A DNA stretch of 64,000 nucleotides from Closterium sp. Naga37s-1 (lineage: Eukaryota; Streptophyta; Zygnematophyceae; Desmidiales; Closteriaceae): assembly GCA_947471745.1 (NCBI GenBank), contig CANJKZ010000110.1, forward strand, positions 1,426,001 to 1,490,000, read 5' to 3'. Shown one piece after another: positions 24,101-32,499 of the stretch. The translations under genes were made by a program, and so were the position numbers. The notes beneath the pieces are model-generated. The model was not told the DNA's origin. It made no database searches and saw nothing but the letters and a program-made list of their open reading frames with translations. How positions within the stretch are numbered: position 1 is the stretch's first letter; the number at the start of each line of letters is the position of its first letter.

Positions 24101-25969
24101 GACGGAGTGCGGTAGGGGAAGAGGCGGTAGTAGGGGACCGACTCGTCGAACGTGACGTCCTGGGAGGACAGAACACGGCGAGAGGTGGGGTGGTAGAACT
24201 GCCACCCTGGGGCGTCAGGGGGGAAACCCAGGAAGACGCAAGGAGCAGCACGAGGGGACAGCTTGTCCGCAGACAAGTCGCGGACAAACGCCCGAGATCC
24301 CCAGACACGGAACGCAGACGCATCGCCAACCTTCCCCGTCCACAGCAAAGCTGGGGAGGTCTCCGGCATGGAGACCCTGGGCTGAAGGTTGATCTGATGC
24401 GCCGCGTACCGAACCGCAAACGGCCACAGAAAATGGGGGGCAGCCGCATGCATCATGGACGTACGGGCGACGTCCATGACCATGCCAATGCGGCGCTCAG
24501 CAATCCCATTTCGCTGTGGAGAGTCCGGAAGCGTGAAGGTCTGGCGGATGCCTCGTGCACGACAGTAGGCTCGCAGAAGGCCAGAGGAGAACTCTCCGCC
24601 TCTGTCAGAGTGCAGACGCAGAACAGGAAAGTCCGAGCCGAAGCTCCGCCTGAGCTGGAGACGAGCTGCGCGGATCCAGTCGATCAACACCTCAGTGACA
24701 TCACCCTTGCTGCGCAAGGGGAAGACTGTGGTGTAACGCGAGTAGTCGTCAACCACCAGCAGGAAGTAGCGCTCGTGACCCTGTCCACGGACGCGGGCCG
24801 GGCCCCACACGTCCATGTGAAGCGTCTGCAGCGGGGCCTCTGTCGGAGGAAACTGGGAGGAGTGAGGGGTAGCCCGCTGCCGTCCCTCGACACAGGGGAC
24901 GCAGGTAGGGCCAGGCCCCGGAGGAAGGGGAGGGAGGGACCGGGGAAGACCAGAGACAAGGACACGGGAGGCCATGCTCCGGAGACGAAGCGGGGAGGGG
25001 TGACCAAGGCGGTGGTGCCAGAGGAGAGTCTCGTGAGACAGGAGGCGACACGAGCAGGGGGCAGACTCAGGACCAGACCTGGACGCTGCAGCAAACACCT
25101 GACCCGACGCAGCTACCTGACCAGACGCAGGGACTGGAGGAGACGCAGTTGTCAGTGTGTACAGGCTCGACCCTGGCCGACGTGTAAACGTGGCCAGGTG
25201 TCGGCCTGTCCGAGCGTCCGTGCAGTGGGTCACCCGCTGACTCGCAGGAGTGAACTGGTGAACCCCCGCATCCTGTAGGTCAGCACCACTCACCAAGTTC
25301 GTAGAGAACGAGGGGAGGTAAAGACCAGACAGGGTGCCAGAGGGGGCCGCCGGACACGGGAGGACAGTGGAGAAGTGAGCAAGGACAGGACCCCCAGAGG
25401 GGTCTGCCAGAGAGACCGCAACTGGCCGGCCAAGCGGCGTGAGTGTGGTGCGGTCTCGAAAGAAGGAGCGAGAAGCCCCCGAGTCAAGGGTGAAGGTGTG
25501 GGAGGCCGAAGCCGACGCAGAACCTGAGAGAGCAGACTCACCAGCACCTGAGGGAGCAGACGCACCTAGAGCAGCAGCCTCGCTAGCACCTAGAGCAGCA
25601 GCCTCACCAGTACCTAGAGCAGCAGTCTCAATGCCCGGGTCGGGCGGAAAACACCGGTAACAGTCACCCTCATCACTAATAGTCACAGTATACATGGCAG
25701 CAAGAATAGCATCAAAGTTAAGGTCAAAGACAGCTACACCCGCCCTAGACAGCTCACCCCAGCGGGGGATCTCAGTGGCCTCAGGGAACTGGTGACGCCA
25801 AGCGTCCGTCAGGCGGCCAAAGCAGCGCTGGGTGGAGTGCGCACCCCCGCACTGCTCACCCGCGCGGTCGCCGGTGCGCAGGACGTAGGTGCACGGACCA
25901 GTACCCCCACCCCTCTGGCGTGCAGTGTACCACTCACGGAGCTGCTGAGGGGAGGGGATGTCACGAGTG

Positions 25970-26010
<41 letters not shown>

Positions 26011-27036
26011 CTGACCACCACCGGAGCCGACCCTCTGCGCAGCGCCACCCCGACCAGCTCCACCTCCTCCGCCGCCTCCTCCTCCACCGCCGCCACCTCC
26101 GCTCCCTCCGCCACCGCCGCTGCCGCCTCCGCCTCCACTGCCGCCACCGACACCTCCACCCCCGCCACCACCCCCACCGCCACCCCCACCCCCTCCACCG
26201 CCCCCACCGCCGCCTCCACCGCCCCCGCTAGCTCCTCCAGCGCCCCTGCCCCCCTTGCCCTTGCCAGGGCGGCGTCTCCCGCTAGGGGTAGACGCTGCCC
26301 CAACCGACTCCAAACCAGTGAGGTCGGCCGCAGCAGCAGAGGCAACAGAGGGCAGAAGAGGGGAGGGGGAACACCCCTCAAAGATGGGGGTGCGAGGGTC
26401 ACCACGAGAGGCTCCTACAGCGACTATGCTCTTTTCTGCTGCTAGGAGGGCCTTCTCGAGGAGGTCAACAGTGAGAGTGGTGGGGCAAACCGAGAGGAAG
26501 TGGTCCCTGACTACGCGAAGGGAGTCAGGGAGACGGGTGACTATGTAGTAGAGGGTGATGTACATGGGGGGGGGGTTCTTGGCGCAGAACTCAGCAGGAA
26601 GCGCAGCGCGGTAGCGAGTGTCACTAGTGCGAAGGTGCGTAATGAGGTCAGCGACTGTGGGAAAGGCAGCAAGGTCAGGGAAGAGGTACGGTAGCATGAG
26701 GCGGCTCAGTGCAGCAGTGGCAGGGGAGGAGTAGCGTGCAACTACAGCGTCGTACAAGGTCTGAGCACTCTTGTACTGGCTAAAGTGCGCACGCTCAGAG
26801 GTAGGCAGGTGGCGACGCACAGCAAGACGTGCAGCAGCATCGCGCGTGGCCCATTGTGAGCGAACAGTGGCGTCAGCATCAGCAGCGGGGGCAGGAGAGG
26901 CACCAGAAGTGAGGTCAAAGAGGGAGAGGCCGTCTGCCCTATCGCACTGTAAGAAAAGCTGCAGGTCATCTATCCAGACTTCAAAGTCAATGGCCCGACC
27001 CTCAGCGTCAAAAGCGAGGACACTAGGGGTAGCCAT
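21133..27036 (-). CDS. Copia B Gag-Pol polyprotein, intact (1967 aa)
   Basis: Self-processing polyprotein for reverse transcription and integration. Approximate residues: Gag core 1-235; poly-Gly tract 255-325; polyQ (12 Gln) near 345; C-X13-C-X3-H-X4-C motif near 380-405; protease HTFTLDSGAS near 515; integrase zinc region LLWHHRLGH near 672; integrase core with LHMDVWGP (742), LHSDRGGEF and NGIAERR (845); repetitive GGAEPGG/Pro-Ser hinge 980-1430; RT from 1500 with LVYVDDLVF near 1644; RNase H GHADASW near 1814 and LYVDNKAML. The start is the ATG at 27036, matching A, C and D. No stop or frameshift was seen, and the triad, YVDD and protease Asp are present. With the 3' LTR gone the element cannot complete a cycle, but its proteins could act on related copies. 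Confidence 0.92.
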
Positions 27037-27082
27037 GACAGCAGTAGACTAGTAGCGCAAACAGTAGGGTGAGGGCAGTGCT

Positions 27083-27860
27083 GTGAGAGAGGCGCTGCTC
27101 TTACCAGACAGGGCGGCTCGGGCGGCTCGGCTGCAGGGCGGCTCGGCGACTCGGCGGCTGGGCGGCTCGGCTGCAGGGCGGCTCGGCGACTCGGCTGCTC
27201 GGCGGCTCGGCGGCTCGGCTGCTGGGCTGCTCGGCGGCTCGGGTGGCTCGGCAGCAGGGCGGCTCGGCGGCCCGGCGGCTCGGCTGCTGGGCGGTTCGGC
27301 GGCCCGGCGGCTCGGTCGCTGGGCGGCTTGGCGGCTGCGGCTCCTGATCAGGGACGGCGGAGGGGCCGGTGGGAGGCGGCGTCGGAGCCGGGAAGGGCGG
27401 CGCCGGGGCCGTAGGAGTAGGCGCCGGGGTCGTAGGAGCAGGGGCCGGGGCCGTAGGAGTAGGCACCGAGGCCGCTGCAGGGGAGGGCGACGACGGGGCC
27501 GCAGGTAGGGCGGCGACGGGGCCGCAGGTAGGGCGGCGACGGGGCCGTAGGTAGGGCGGCGACGAGGCCGCAGGTAGGGTGGCGACGGGGCCGCCGAAAG
27601 GGGCGGCGACGAGGCCGCAGGTAGGGCGGCGACGGGGCCGCGAAAAGGGGGGGGGGGGCGGCGCGACGGGGCCGCGAAAGGGCGGCGCGACGCGGCCGCG
27701 AAGGGCGGCGCGACGGGGCCGCGAAAGGGCGGCGTGACGCGGCCGCGAAGGGCAGTGCGACGGGCCCGCTAAGGGCGGCGCTAGGGGGGCCGTGAGGGGC
27801 CTAGTGAGGGCGCGACGGTGATGAGAGCACACCGGGCGCGACTCGGGCCGGAGCGAAGCG
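27083..27860. repeat. GC-rich minisatellite in the leader of B
   Basis: Three unit types follow one another on the plus strand: GGCGGCTCGGC-like units (about 27110-27345), GGGGCCGCAGGTAGGGCGGC-like units (about 27490-27640), and GGGGCCGCGAAAGGGCGGC-like units (about 27640-27800). The element's sense strand is C-rich. The units differ from those of A, C and D although the position is the same. Confidence 0.88.
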
Positions 27861-27896
27861 CGCTCCGGGCAGAAAAAAAAACAAAAAAAACTCGTA

Positions 27897-27944
27897 GTGG
27901 TGGGCCCTAGGAATCGTTCCCGTTAGGGAACCTGCTCGATACCA
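27897..27944 (-). promoter_or_regulatory. Element B primer-binding site, hairpin and anticodon-arm complement
   Basis: The sense strand reads TGGTATCGAGCAGG, the initiator-Met site lacking one A. It is followed by an inverted repeat GTTCCC/GGGAAC with a 4-base loop (27916-27931), then GGGCCCACCAC (27897-27907). The stem bases differ from those of A and D but still pair. Confidence 0.7.
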
Positions 27945-28073
27945 TGAGAAGAAACAAGGAATGAATGAACTATGAATGAATTGGGTACAAGTACTAACCC
28001 TAATTGGGTTGTACCCCTTATGGAGTACCCCACTATAGCCTACACAATATGCATGAGCTATAATGTTCTGACA
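27945..28073 (-). repeat. 5' LTR of B (129 bp)
   Basis: On the sense strand it starts TGTCAGAACA and ends TTCTTCTCA, directly before the primer-binding site. It carries GGGTACAA/TTGTACCC (27983-27990 and 28009-28016). The outer flank GGAGC (28074-28078) would be the right target-site copy. Confidence 0.85.
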
Positions 28074-28839
28074 GGAGCAGATTCTTCGCAGCATCACGAT
28101 GCATGACACAGCCGCATGGGACATGAAGCTGAGCATGGCCGAGTTCGCCTACAACAACATGCACCACTCGTCTACAGGCATGTCACCGTTCTTCGCACTG
28201 TACGGTCAGCACCTCAATGTCCCCACTCGTGTCAATCTCACACACACAGTCCCTCGTGCGGACAACTTCCACCCGCATCTCACCTTCATCCATGATCACA
28301 TGAGGAAGCACCTTGAGCTCGCAAACGCACGCATGGCACGCACCACCAACCGCAGTCGTCGTGAGGTGTCGTTTGCAGTCGGCGATCGTGTTCTTTTGGA
28401 TAGCCGCAACCTCCGACTGCCACAGGACAGCAAGCTTCGCCCTCTTTTCATTGGTCCATTCGTCATTAAGCGTGCACTAGGTCCAGTCGCATACCGCCTC
28501 CGCCTTCCCGCTCATTTCCGCATGCACCCGTCATTCCACTTGTCTCTTCTTCGTCCATACACTGATCCCAACGCCACCTTCTTGGGTCGTGATCGCACTC
28601 CACTGTCGGTAGCTGTTGACACCGACGAGCCCGACTACCAGATCCAGCGCATCCTCAGGCACCGACGCCGTCTCCAGGGGGGTGTCTCCTTCATCGACTT
28701 CTTGGTTTGTTGGCGTGGTTACGATGCAGCCGACGACAGCTGGGTTCCTTCTTCCTTGCTGTCTCCTGACAATGCTTGCCTCCAAGCGTACCTTCATTCT
28801 GTAGGCACCGCGGACGTCGCCTCCTTAGGAGGGGGGTAG
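28074..28839 (+). pseudogene. Gypsy G integrase C-terminus with chromodomain
   Basis: In-frame gypsy integrase sequence begins near EQILRSITMHD, the part after the catalytic Glu. It continues with AEFAYNNMHHSSTGMSPFFALYG, the C-terminal DNA-binding part (FAVGDRVLLDSRNL, KLRPLFIGPF) and a chromodomain (DYQIQRILRHRR...DFLVCWRGYDAADDSWVPSSLL). The stop is at 28837-28839, on the edge of the polypurine tract. A C-terminal chromodomain defines chromoviruses, in which it steers integration to particular chromatin. The catalytic core upstream is missing. Confidence 0.9.
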
Positions 28840-28956
28840 TGTTACAGGGGGTTTTACTGTTCATCCTGAACAGTACTTCCCAGCCATATCATCTTCGTAT
28901 CTTCTCAGATTTCCTAGTGCCATGTGGCACTCTACTTTTCTTGCCTTACAATTCTA
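28840..28956 (+). repeat. Gypsy G 3' LTR, first part
   Basis: Starts TGTTACAGGGGG right after the polypurine tract TTAGGAGGGGGG (28825-28836). It is broken at the TA at 28955-28956 by DNA transposon T. The rest of the LTR is at 54047-54266. Confidence 0.7.
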
Positions 28957-29514
28957 CCGTAATACCCCGGATAGTAGCGCATATGCGCTTATAATAAATT
29001 CAATTTTTTTAGGGGGGGCGCTTGTAATTAAGTAACGGCCATAAGCGCCGGCGCTTTTATAAAGGCAAAACTGAATTTCAATGTAAAGGATGCCATTCTT
29101 AAGCCCTCAATAAGGCGAATACAACACTGTACCATGCGCGCGGGGTCGTGCATGGAATGACAGCGAAACTTGCCACGGTTCGATTTCCCACCGCACAAAA
29201 CCCGTCCCGGTGCAACGCACCTGCCAGCGCTGATGCAAAACCTGCTGTGCGGCCCAATCAGGTTGGCATGCGCTGCCAGGCAGGAGCATCTCGGCATAAC
29301 CATCCAGAACGTGATGGAATCTGCCGTGCCAGCACAGCATGGATGGTGCCCCCAACCCTCCTCTGCGGGTTGGGGCAGGGGTGTACTCGTCTCTCATCGA
29401 CGAGGACCCTGAGCCGCAAACCAGAAGGGGTCCCCTTCAATCTCCCATTTCAACACCCAGGGTTGCAGTTTTTTATTCAGTCTTCTTGTTCTCGCCCGCC
29501 TGGCTGCGGAAGCC
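28957..29514 (+). other. Left end and 5' region of transposon T
   Basis: Contains the left terminal repeat, then GCGCTTATAATAA, a GGGGGGGCGCTTGTAATT block and the 14-bp palindrome AAGCGCCGGCGCTT within about 110 bp. The following 450 bp, up to the first in-frame ATG of the transposase, has no supported gene and presumably holds the promoter and 5' UTR. Confidence 0.5.
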
Positions 29515-31743
29515 ATGGCGGAATTCACAGGCACTCATTTTCTCTTCAAGAAAAAACCTTCTAGTAGGCCCGCGTACTGTGTTACAGCTGACGGGTGGTA
29601 TAGCTGCATACCTCCAGACCCTCCATAGCCACCTGCGCCTCCTGCGCCTCCTGCGCCGCCTGCTCCTCCGGCTCCTCCAGTGCCTATGACTCCCCCTGCT
29701 CCTCCTGTTCCTCCGTCTCCTCCGTGTCCGGTGGCCCCTCACATCGACAACCACCCCATGCTCACGCTCCTGCTCCCATCGGCGTTCGACGAGTATCTGT
29801 CGGAACCGGATTATGACAAGGGCCCCGATGTTGACGTACCCGCTCCAGCGCCAGCACCACGTTGGGGCCAGCCATAAGATTTCACGTGGGACGAATCTGC
29901 AGTCGGCGTTGACGACGACGTGCAAGACGCCGAGGAAGATTGGCGTGCTGAGGGCGACGCCGGCGCCAAGGGTGGCACTGAGGCCGACACCGAGGCCGCT
30001 ACTGAGGCCGGCACTGCTGAGGATGTGTTTCCCGAGGGTGCGCCAGGCGGTGACCACGACGACAGCGTCAAATACTAGTCACGCGATGGCCTCCCCGAGA
30101 AACTCCCGATACCAACTTATCCTCCACGTAATCGAAAGCGACCTCACCCTTCTTCACAGAACCGTGATTCTCGCCCCCCCTCTCCTAGGCACAAGCCCAA
30201 CGACCACAAGCGCCAGGCCTATACTGCCGCCGAGAAGTTGAAGTGGGTCGCGCAGCTGGATGTGGTGGTGTTGGTGCGCGCTCTGGCTCGCGAGAGTGGC
30301 ATCCACCGCAAGTGCCTCGCCAATTGGAAGCGTGCTGCTGATTTCCTCAAGGAAGCCCACTCTGCCAGGTGCCGCATGCATGGTCGCGGCAGGGCGTCGC
30401 GGTACCGCCCGATGGAGATCAAGGTGTATGAGCGATTGCTCGACTGGCGACGCAAGGGAACTGCGGTGTCCATCGGCCGCCTGCAGGAGTGGTCCCGGGA
30501 GTTCATGAAGGTTCTCTACCCCCTCGTGAAGTGGAAAGGGAGCCAACGGTGGTCGGACCGGTTCCGTCGGCGGTGGAATCTCAGCGTGCGAATGAAGACG
30601 AAGGTCGCCCAGAAAACCGAAACCTGTAAGAATCATTTTTATTCTCTATGCCATGTGTATGCACTTGTTACTCACTAACCGTAACTGTGCTCAACCGCAG
30701 ATGTCGCGGAGCAGTGCAAGAAGTTCTGGCAATTCGTCCGTGACAAGCGTCGCGAGCGCGGCATCGAGACGACGTGGATTATCAACGCCGACCAGACGCC
30801 GCTGTGGCTGGAGATGCCCGCCACCACTACCGTCGATCAAACCGGTGTTCGGTCGGTGCCCATCAGGAGCGCGGGGTACCAGAAGGAGCGCGTGACCGTG
30901 ATGTTGGCGTGCACGGCGGACGGGATGAAGCCATGGGTTTTTTTCAAGCGGAAGACCGTACCGAAAGGGGTGTTCCCGCGGTCAGTCATGATTCTTGTTT
31001 GTATGCTTTTCATCGGTCCTGTTTTTTACGAGAAACTTACAGAAGCTTCGTTGTTATGCAGATGTGGTCGTGGCGTGTCACGAGAACGGCCGGATGGACG
31101 CGGAAGGCATCATACGATGGCTTGAGGAGAGCGTCAAGCCCTTTTTAAAGCCTGGGTTCGGGAGGCATGCGCGGAGCTCGATGGTCGTACTGGACTCGTA
31201 CCGCGGTCACCTCACTGAGGGGGTGAAGGAGAAGTTTCGCGAGCTCAACTGCGTGCTGGCGATCATCCCGTCTGGCTGCACGGCGGAGATACAGCCCCTC
31301 GACGTCTGCATCAACAAGAGCTTTAAGGCGAGCGTCCGCCAGCAGTATCAGAAGTGGTTTCAGGAAGAAGGCCAAGAACAGCTAACCAGAGCAGGTATGA
31401 TAGGCACGCGAGTCCCTATCTTACCGTAGATGATTGTCCCCCCTTTTGTTGCGCTAACTAAATATTGTGTGATTCTATTGGTACAGGGAACTTGAAGAAG
31501 CCACCCCCAGAGGTGGTCGTGAGGTGGATCTCACGGGCCTGGAAAGCAGTGCTCGCGGACCTCATCAAGCGCGCCTTCCTCACCTGTGGCATCAGCAACG
31601 CGCTTGACGGCAGTGAGGACGGCCTCGCCATGGCGCACAGGCGGAGCCAGCTGACCGCGGAGGTGGACGTCGATGATTCCATCATCGCCAATGGCTTCTT
31701 TGGCAACAACTGCCAGGAGCCCGAATCCGACGAGGAGGAGTAG
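29515..31743 (+). pseudogene. Pogo/CENP-B-like transposase with introns, N-terminus broken
   Basis: The first in-frame ATG is 29515. A Pro-rich and acidic N-terminal part follows, with stops at 29626 (TAG), 29875 (TAA) and 30076 (TAG). Then comes a CENP-B/HTH-type DNA-binding region (AAEKLKWVAQLD, RKCLANWKR). The DDE_1 catalytic domain follows, with INADQTPLW, VVLDSYRGHL and PLDVCINKSFK supplying three Asp residues. Introns: 30626-30700 (frame preserved), about 30981-31061 (GT-AG, but the frame does not join cleanly), and 31395-31486 (frame preserved). The protein ends in EPESDEEE at 31743. Catalysis would be cut-and-paste excision. The stops suggest an inactive copy, unless the start lies downstream of 30078. 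Confidence 0.8.
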
Positions 31744-31778
31744 ATTTTCTAGGTAAAAATGCTAAACTTAGCAATTTC

Positions 31779-31916
31779 TGTCAGAGGTCCACTGGTGATC
31801 CCCGATTGATCCTAGGGAAGGGTTACAGGCTCGTTATCCTGGGGGGTTATGGGCGCACTGACCCGCTACTTAACAAGCCCTTTTATCCCAATGGTCTAGT
31901 GGTTGGGATTCTGACA
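31779..31916 (+). repeat. TRIM LTR 1 (138 bp)
   Basis: Ends with ATCCCAATGGTCTAGTGG and TTGGGATTCTGACA, in which ATCCCAA and TTGGGAT form an inverted repeat. It contains GGTTATGGGCGCAC, one mismatch away from the complement of the initiator tRNA-Met anticodon arm. Confidence 0.92.
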
Positions 31917-31949
31917 TGGTATCAGAGCGAAGGTCTCGGGTTCGAATCC
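31892..31949 (+). other. tRNA-Glu-like A box and B box spanning the TRIM LTR/internal border
   Basis: TGGTCTAGTGG (31892-31902) fits the pol III A-box consensus at every fixed position, and GGTTCGAATCC (31939-31949) fits the B-box consensus. The stretch TGGTCTAGTGGTTGGGATTC resembles the D-arm and anticodon 5' stem of eukaryotic tRNA-Glu. The outer arms do not pair as an acceptor stem, so this is not a tRNA gene. It may be a tRNA-derived pol III promoter. Confidence 0.6.
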
Positions 31950-31985
31950 CAGTGTGTGCACTTCGGGCATCCCAGTGCGGGGGGG

Positions 31986-32123
31986 TGTCAGAGGTCCACT
32001 GGTGATCCCCGATTGATCCTAGGGAGGGGTTACAGGCTCGTTATCCTGGGGGGTTATGGGCGCACTGACCCGCTACTTAACAAGCCCTTTTATCCCAATG
32101 GTCTAGTGGTTGGGATTCTGACA
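31986..32123 (+). repeat. TRIM LTR 2 (138 bp)
   Basis: Same as LTR 1 apart from one base in the AGGGAAGGG/AGGGAGGGG stretch. Confidence 0.92.
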
Positions 32124-32295
32124 ATTTCTAGTTTAGTGTCAGTGTTAGTATCTATAAAACTGTATGTTGTAGGTGAAAATTTATCATGTTCATGTTTAGT
32201 ATTAATTGTTGTTCATATTTCGTAATGAAACCTCCACAACGTGAAAGGGGTGCGCTTATAATAAGTACACCCTCTAGAGGGGGGGCACTTATAAT
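32124..32295 (+). other. T right-hand region up to the D insertion
   Basis: Part of transposon T with no gene. It contains GCGCTTATAATAAG and GGGGGGGCACTTATAAT, matching motifs at the left end of T. The last five bases, ATAAT (32291-32295), are the left target-site copy of element D. The matching ATAAT is at 53959-53963. Confidence 0.7.
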
Positions 32296-32432
32296 TGTCA
32301 AACATATGCATATCTATGTTATATTTTGGGTAGGCTTAGTGGGGTACACACTGAGGGGTACAACCCCTTAGGTTCATTTTCTTTGTACCAACCTTCTCGA
32401 TAGTCGACATCACGCATGCCTAGGTTCTAAGA
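32296..32432 (+). repeat. 5' LTR of D (137 bp)
   Basis: Starts TGTCAAACATATGC and ends CTAGGTTCTAAGA, so the usual final CA is GA in both LTRs. It contains GGTACAA/TTGTACC (32357-32363 and 32383-32389). Confidence 0.92.
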
Positions 32433-32478
32433 TGGTATCTAGAGCATAGGTCTTTAGGACCTAAGATTAGGGCCCACC
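32433..32478 (+). promoter_or_regulatory. Element D primer-binding site, hairpin and anticodon-arm complement
   Basis: TGGTATCTAGAGC is the initiator-Met site with one inserted T. The inverted repeat TAGGTC/GACCTA with a 5-base loop (32447-32463) follows, then GGGCCCACC (32470-32478). Same order and spacing as in A and B. Confidence 0.7.
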
Positions 32479-32499
32479 GATTACTGCATTACCTGCTGC

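Larger units (their letters stand above)
21065..28073 (-). mobile_element. Copia B, coding-intact, 3' LTR lost
   Basis: Minus-strand element with 5' LTR (27945-28073), primer-binding site, leader minisatellite and an uninterrupted polyprotein. Only about 70 bp remain after the stop codon; copy C has about 230 bp and then an LTR there. G resumes directly outside the 5' LTR at 28074. Confidence 0.9.
31779..32123 (+). mobile_element. Complete TRIM (345 bp)
   Basis: Terminal-repeat retrotransposon in miniature: two 138-bp LTRs (31779-31916 and 31986-32123) that differ at one base by my comparison, around a 69-bp internal domain. The LTRs start TGTCAGAGG and end ATTCTGACA. The internal domain starts with TGGTATCAGAGC, a perfect 12-base initiator-Met primer site, and ends with a G run as polypurine tract. 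The target duplication ATTTC flanks it exactly (31774-31778 and 32124-32128). It codes for nothing and must be moved by another element's proteins. It lies 35 bp past the transposase stop of T. Confidence 0.93.

Noticed and set aside
28900-29200. Treating the GCGCTTATAA blocks at the two ends of T as copies of a separate MITE
   Set aside because: They are in direct orientation with different surroundings, and together with the G LTR continuity they fit better as the ends of T.
31885-31960. A tRNA gene
   Set aside because: A and B boxes are good, but the expected acceptor arms do not pair and the anticodon region is lost. It is split by an LTR border, so I treat it as tRNA-derived TRIM sequence.
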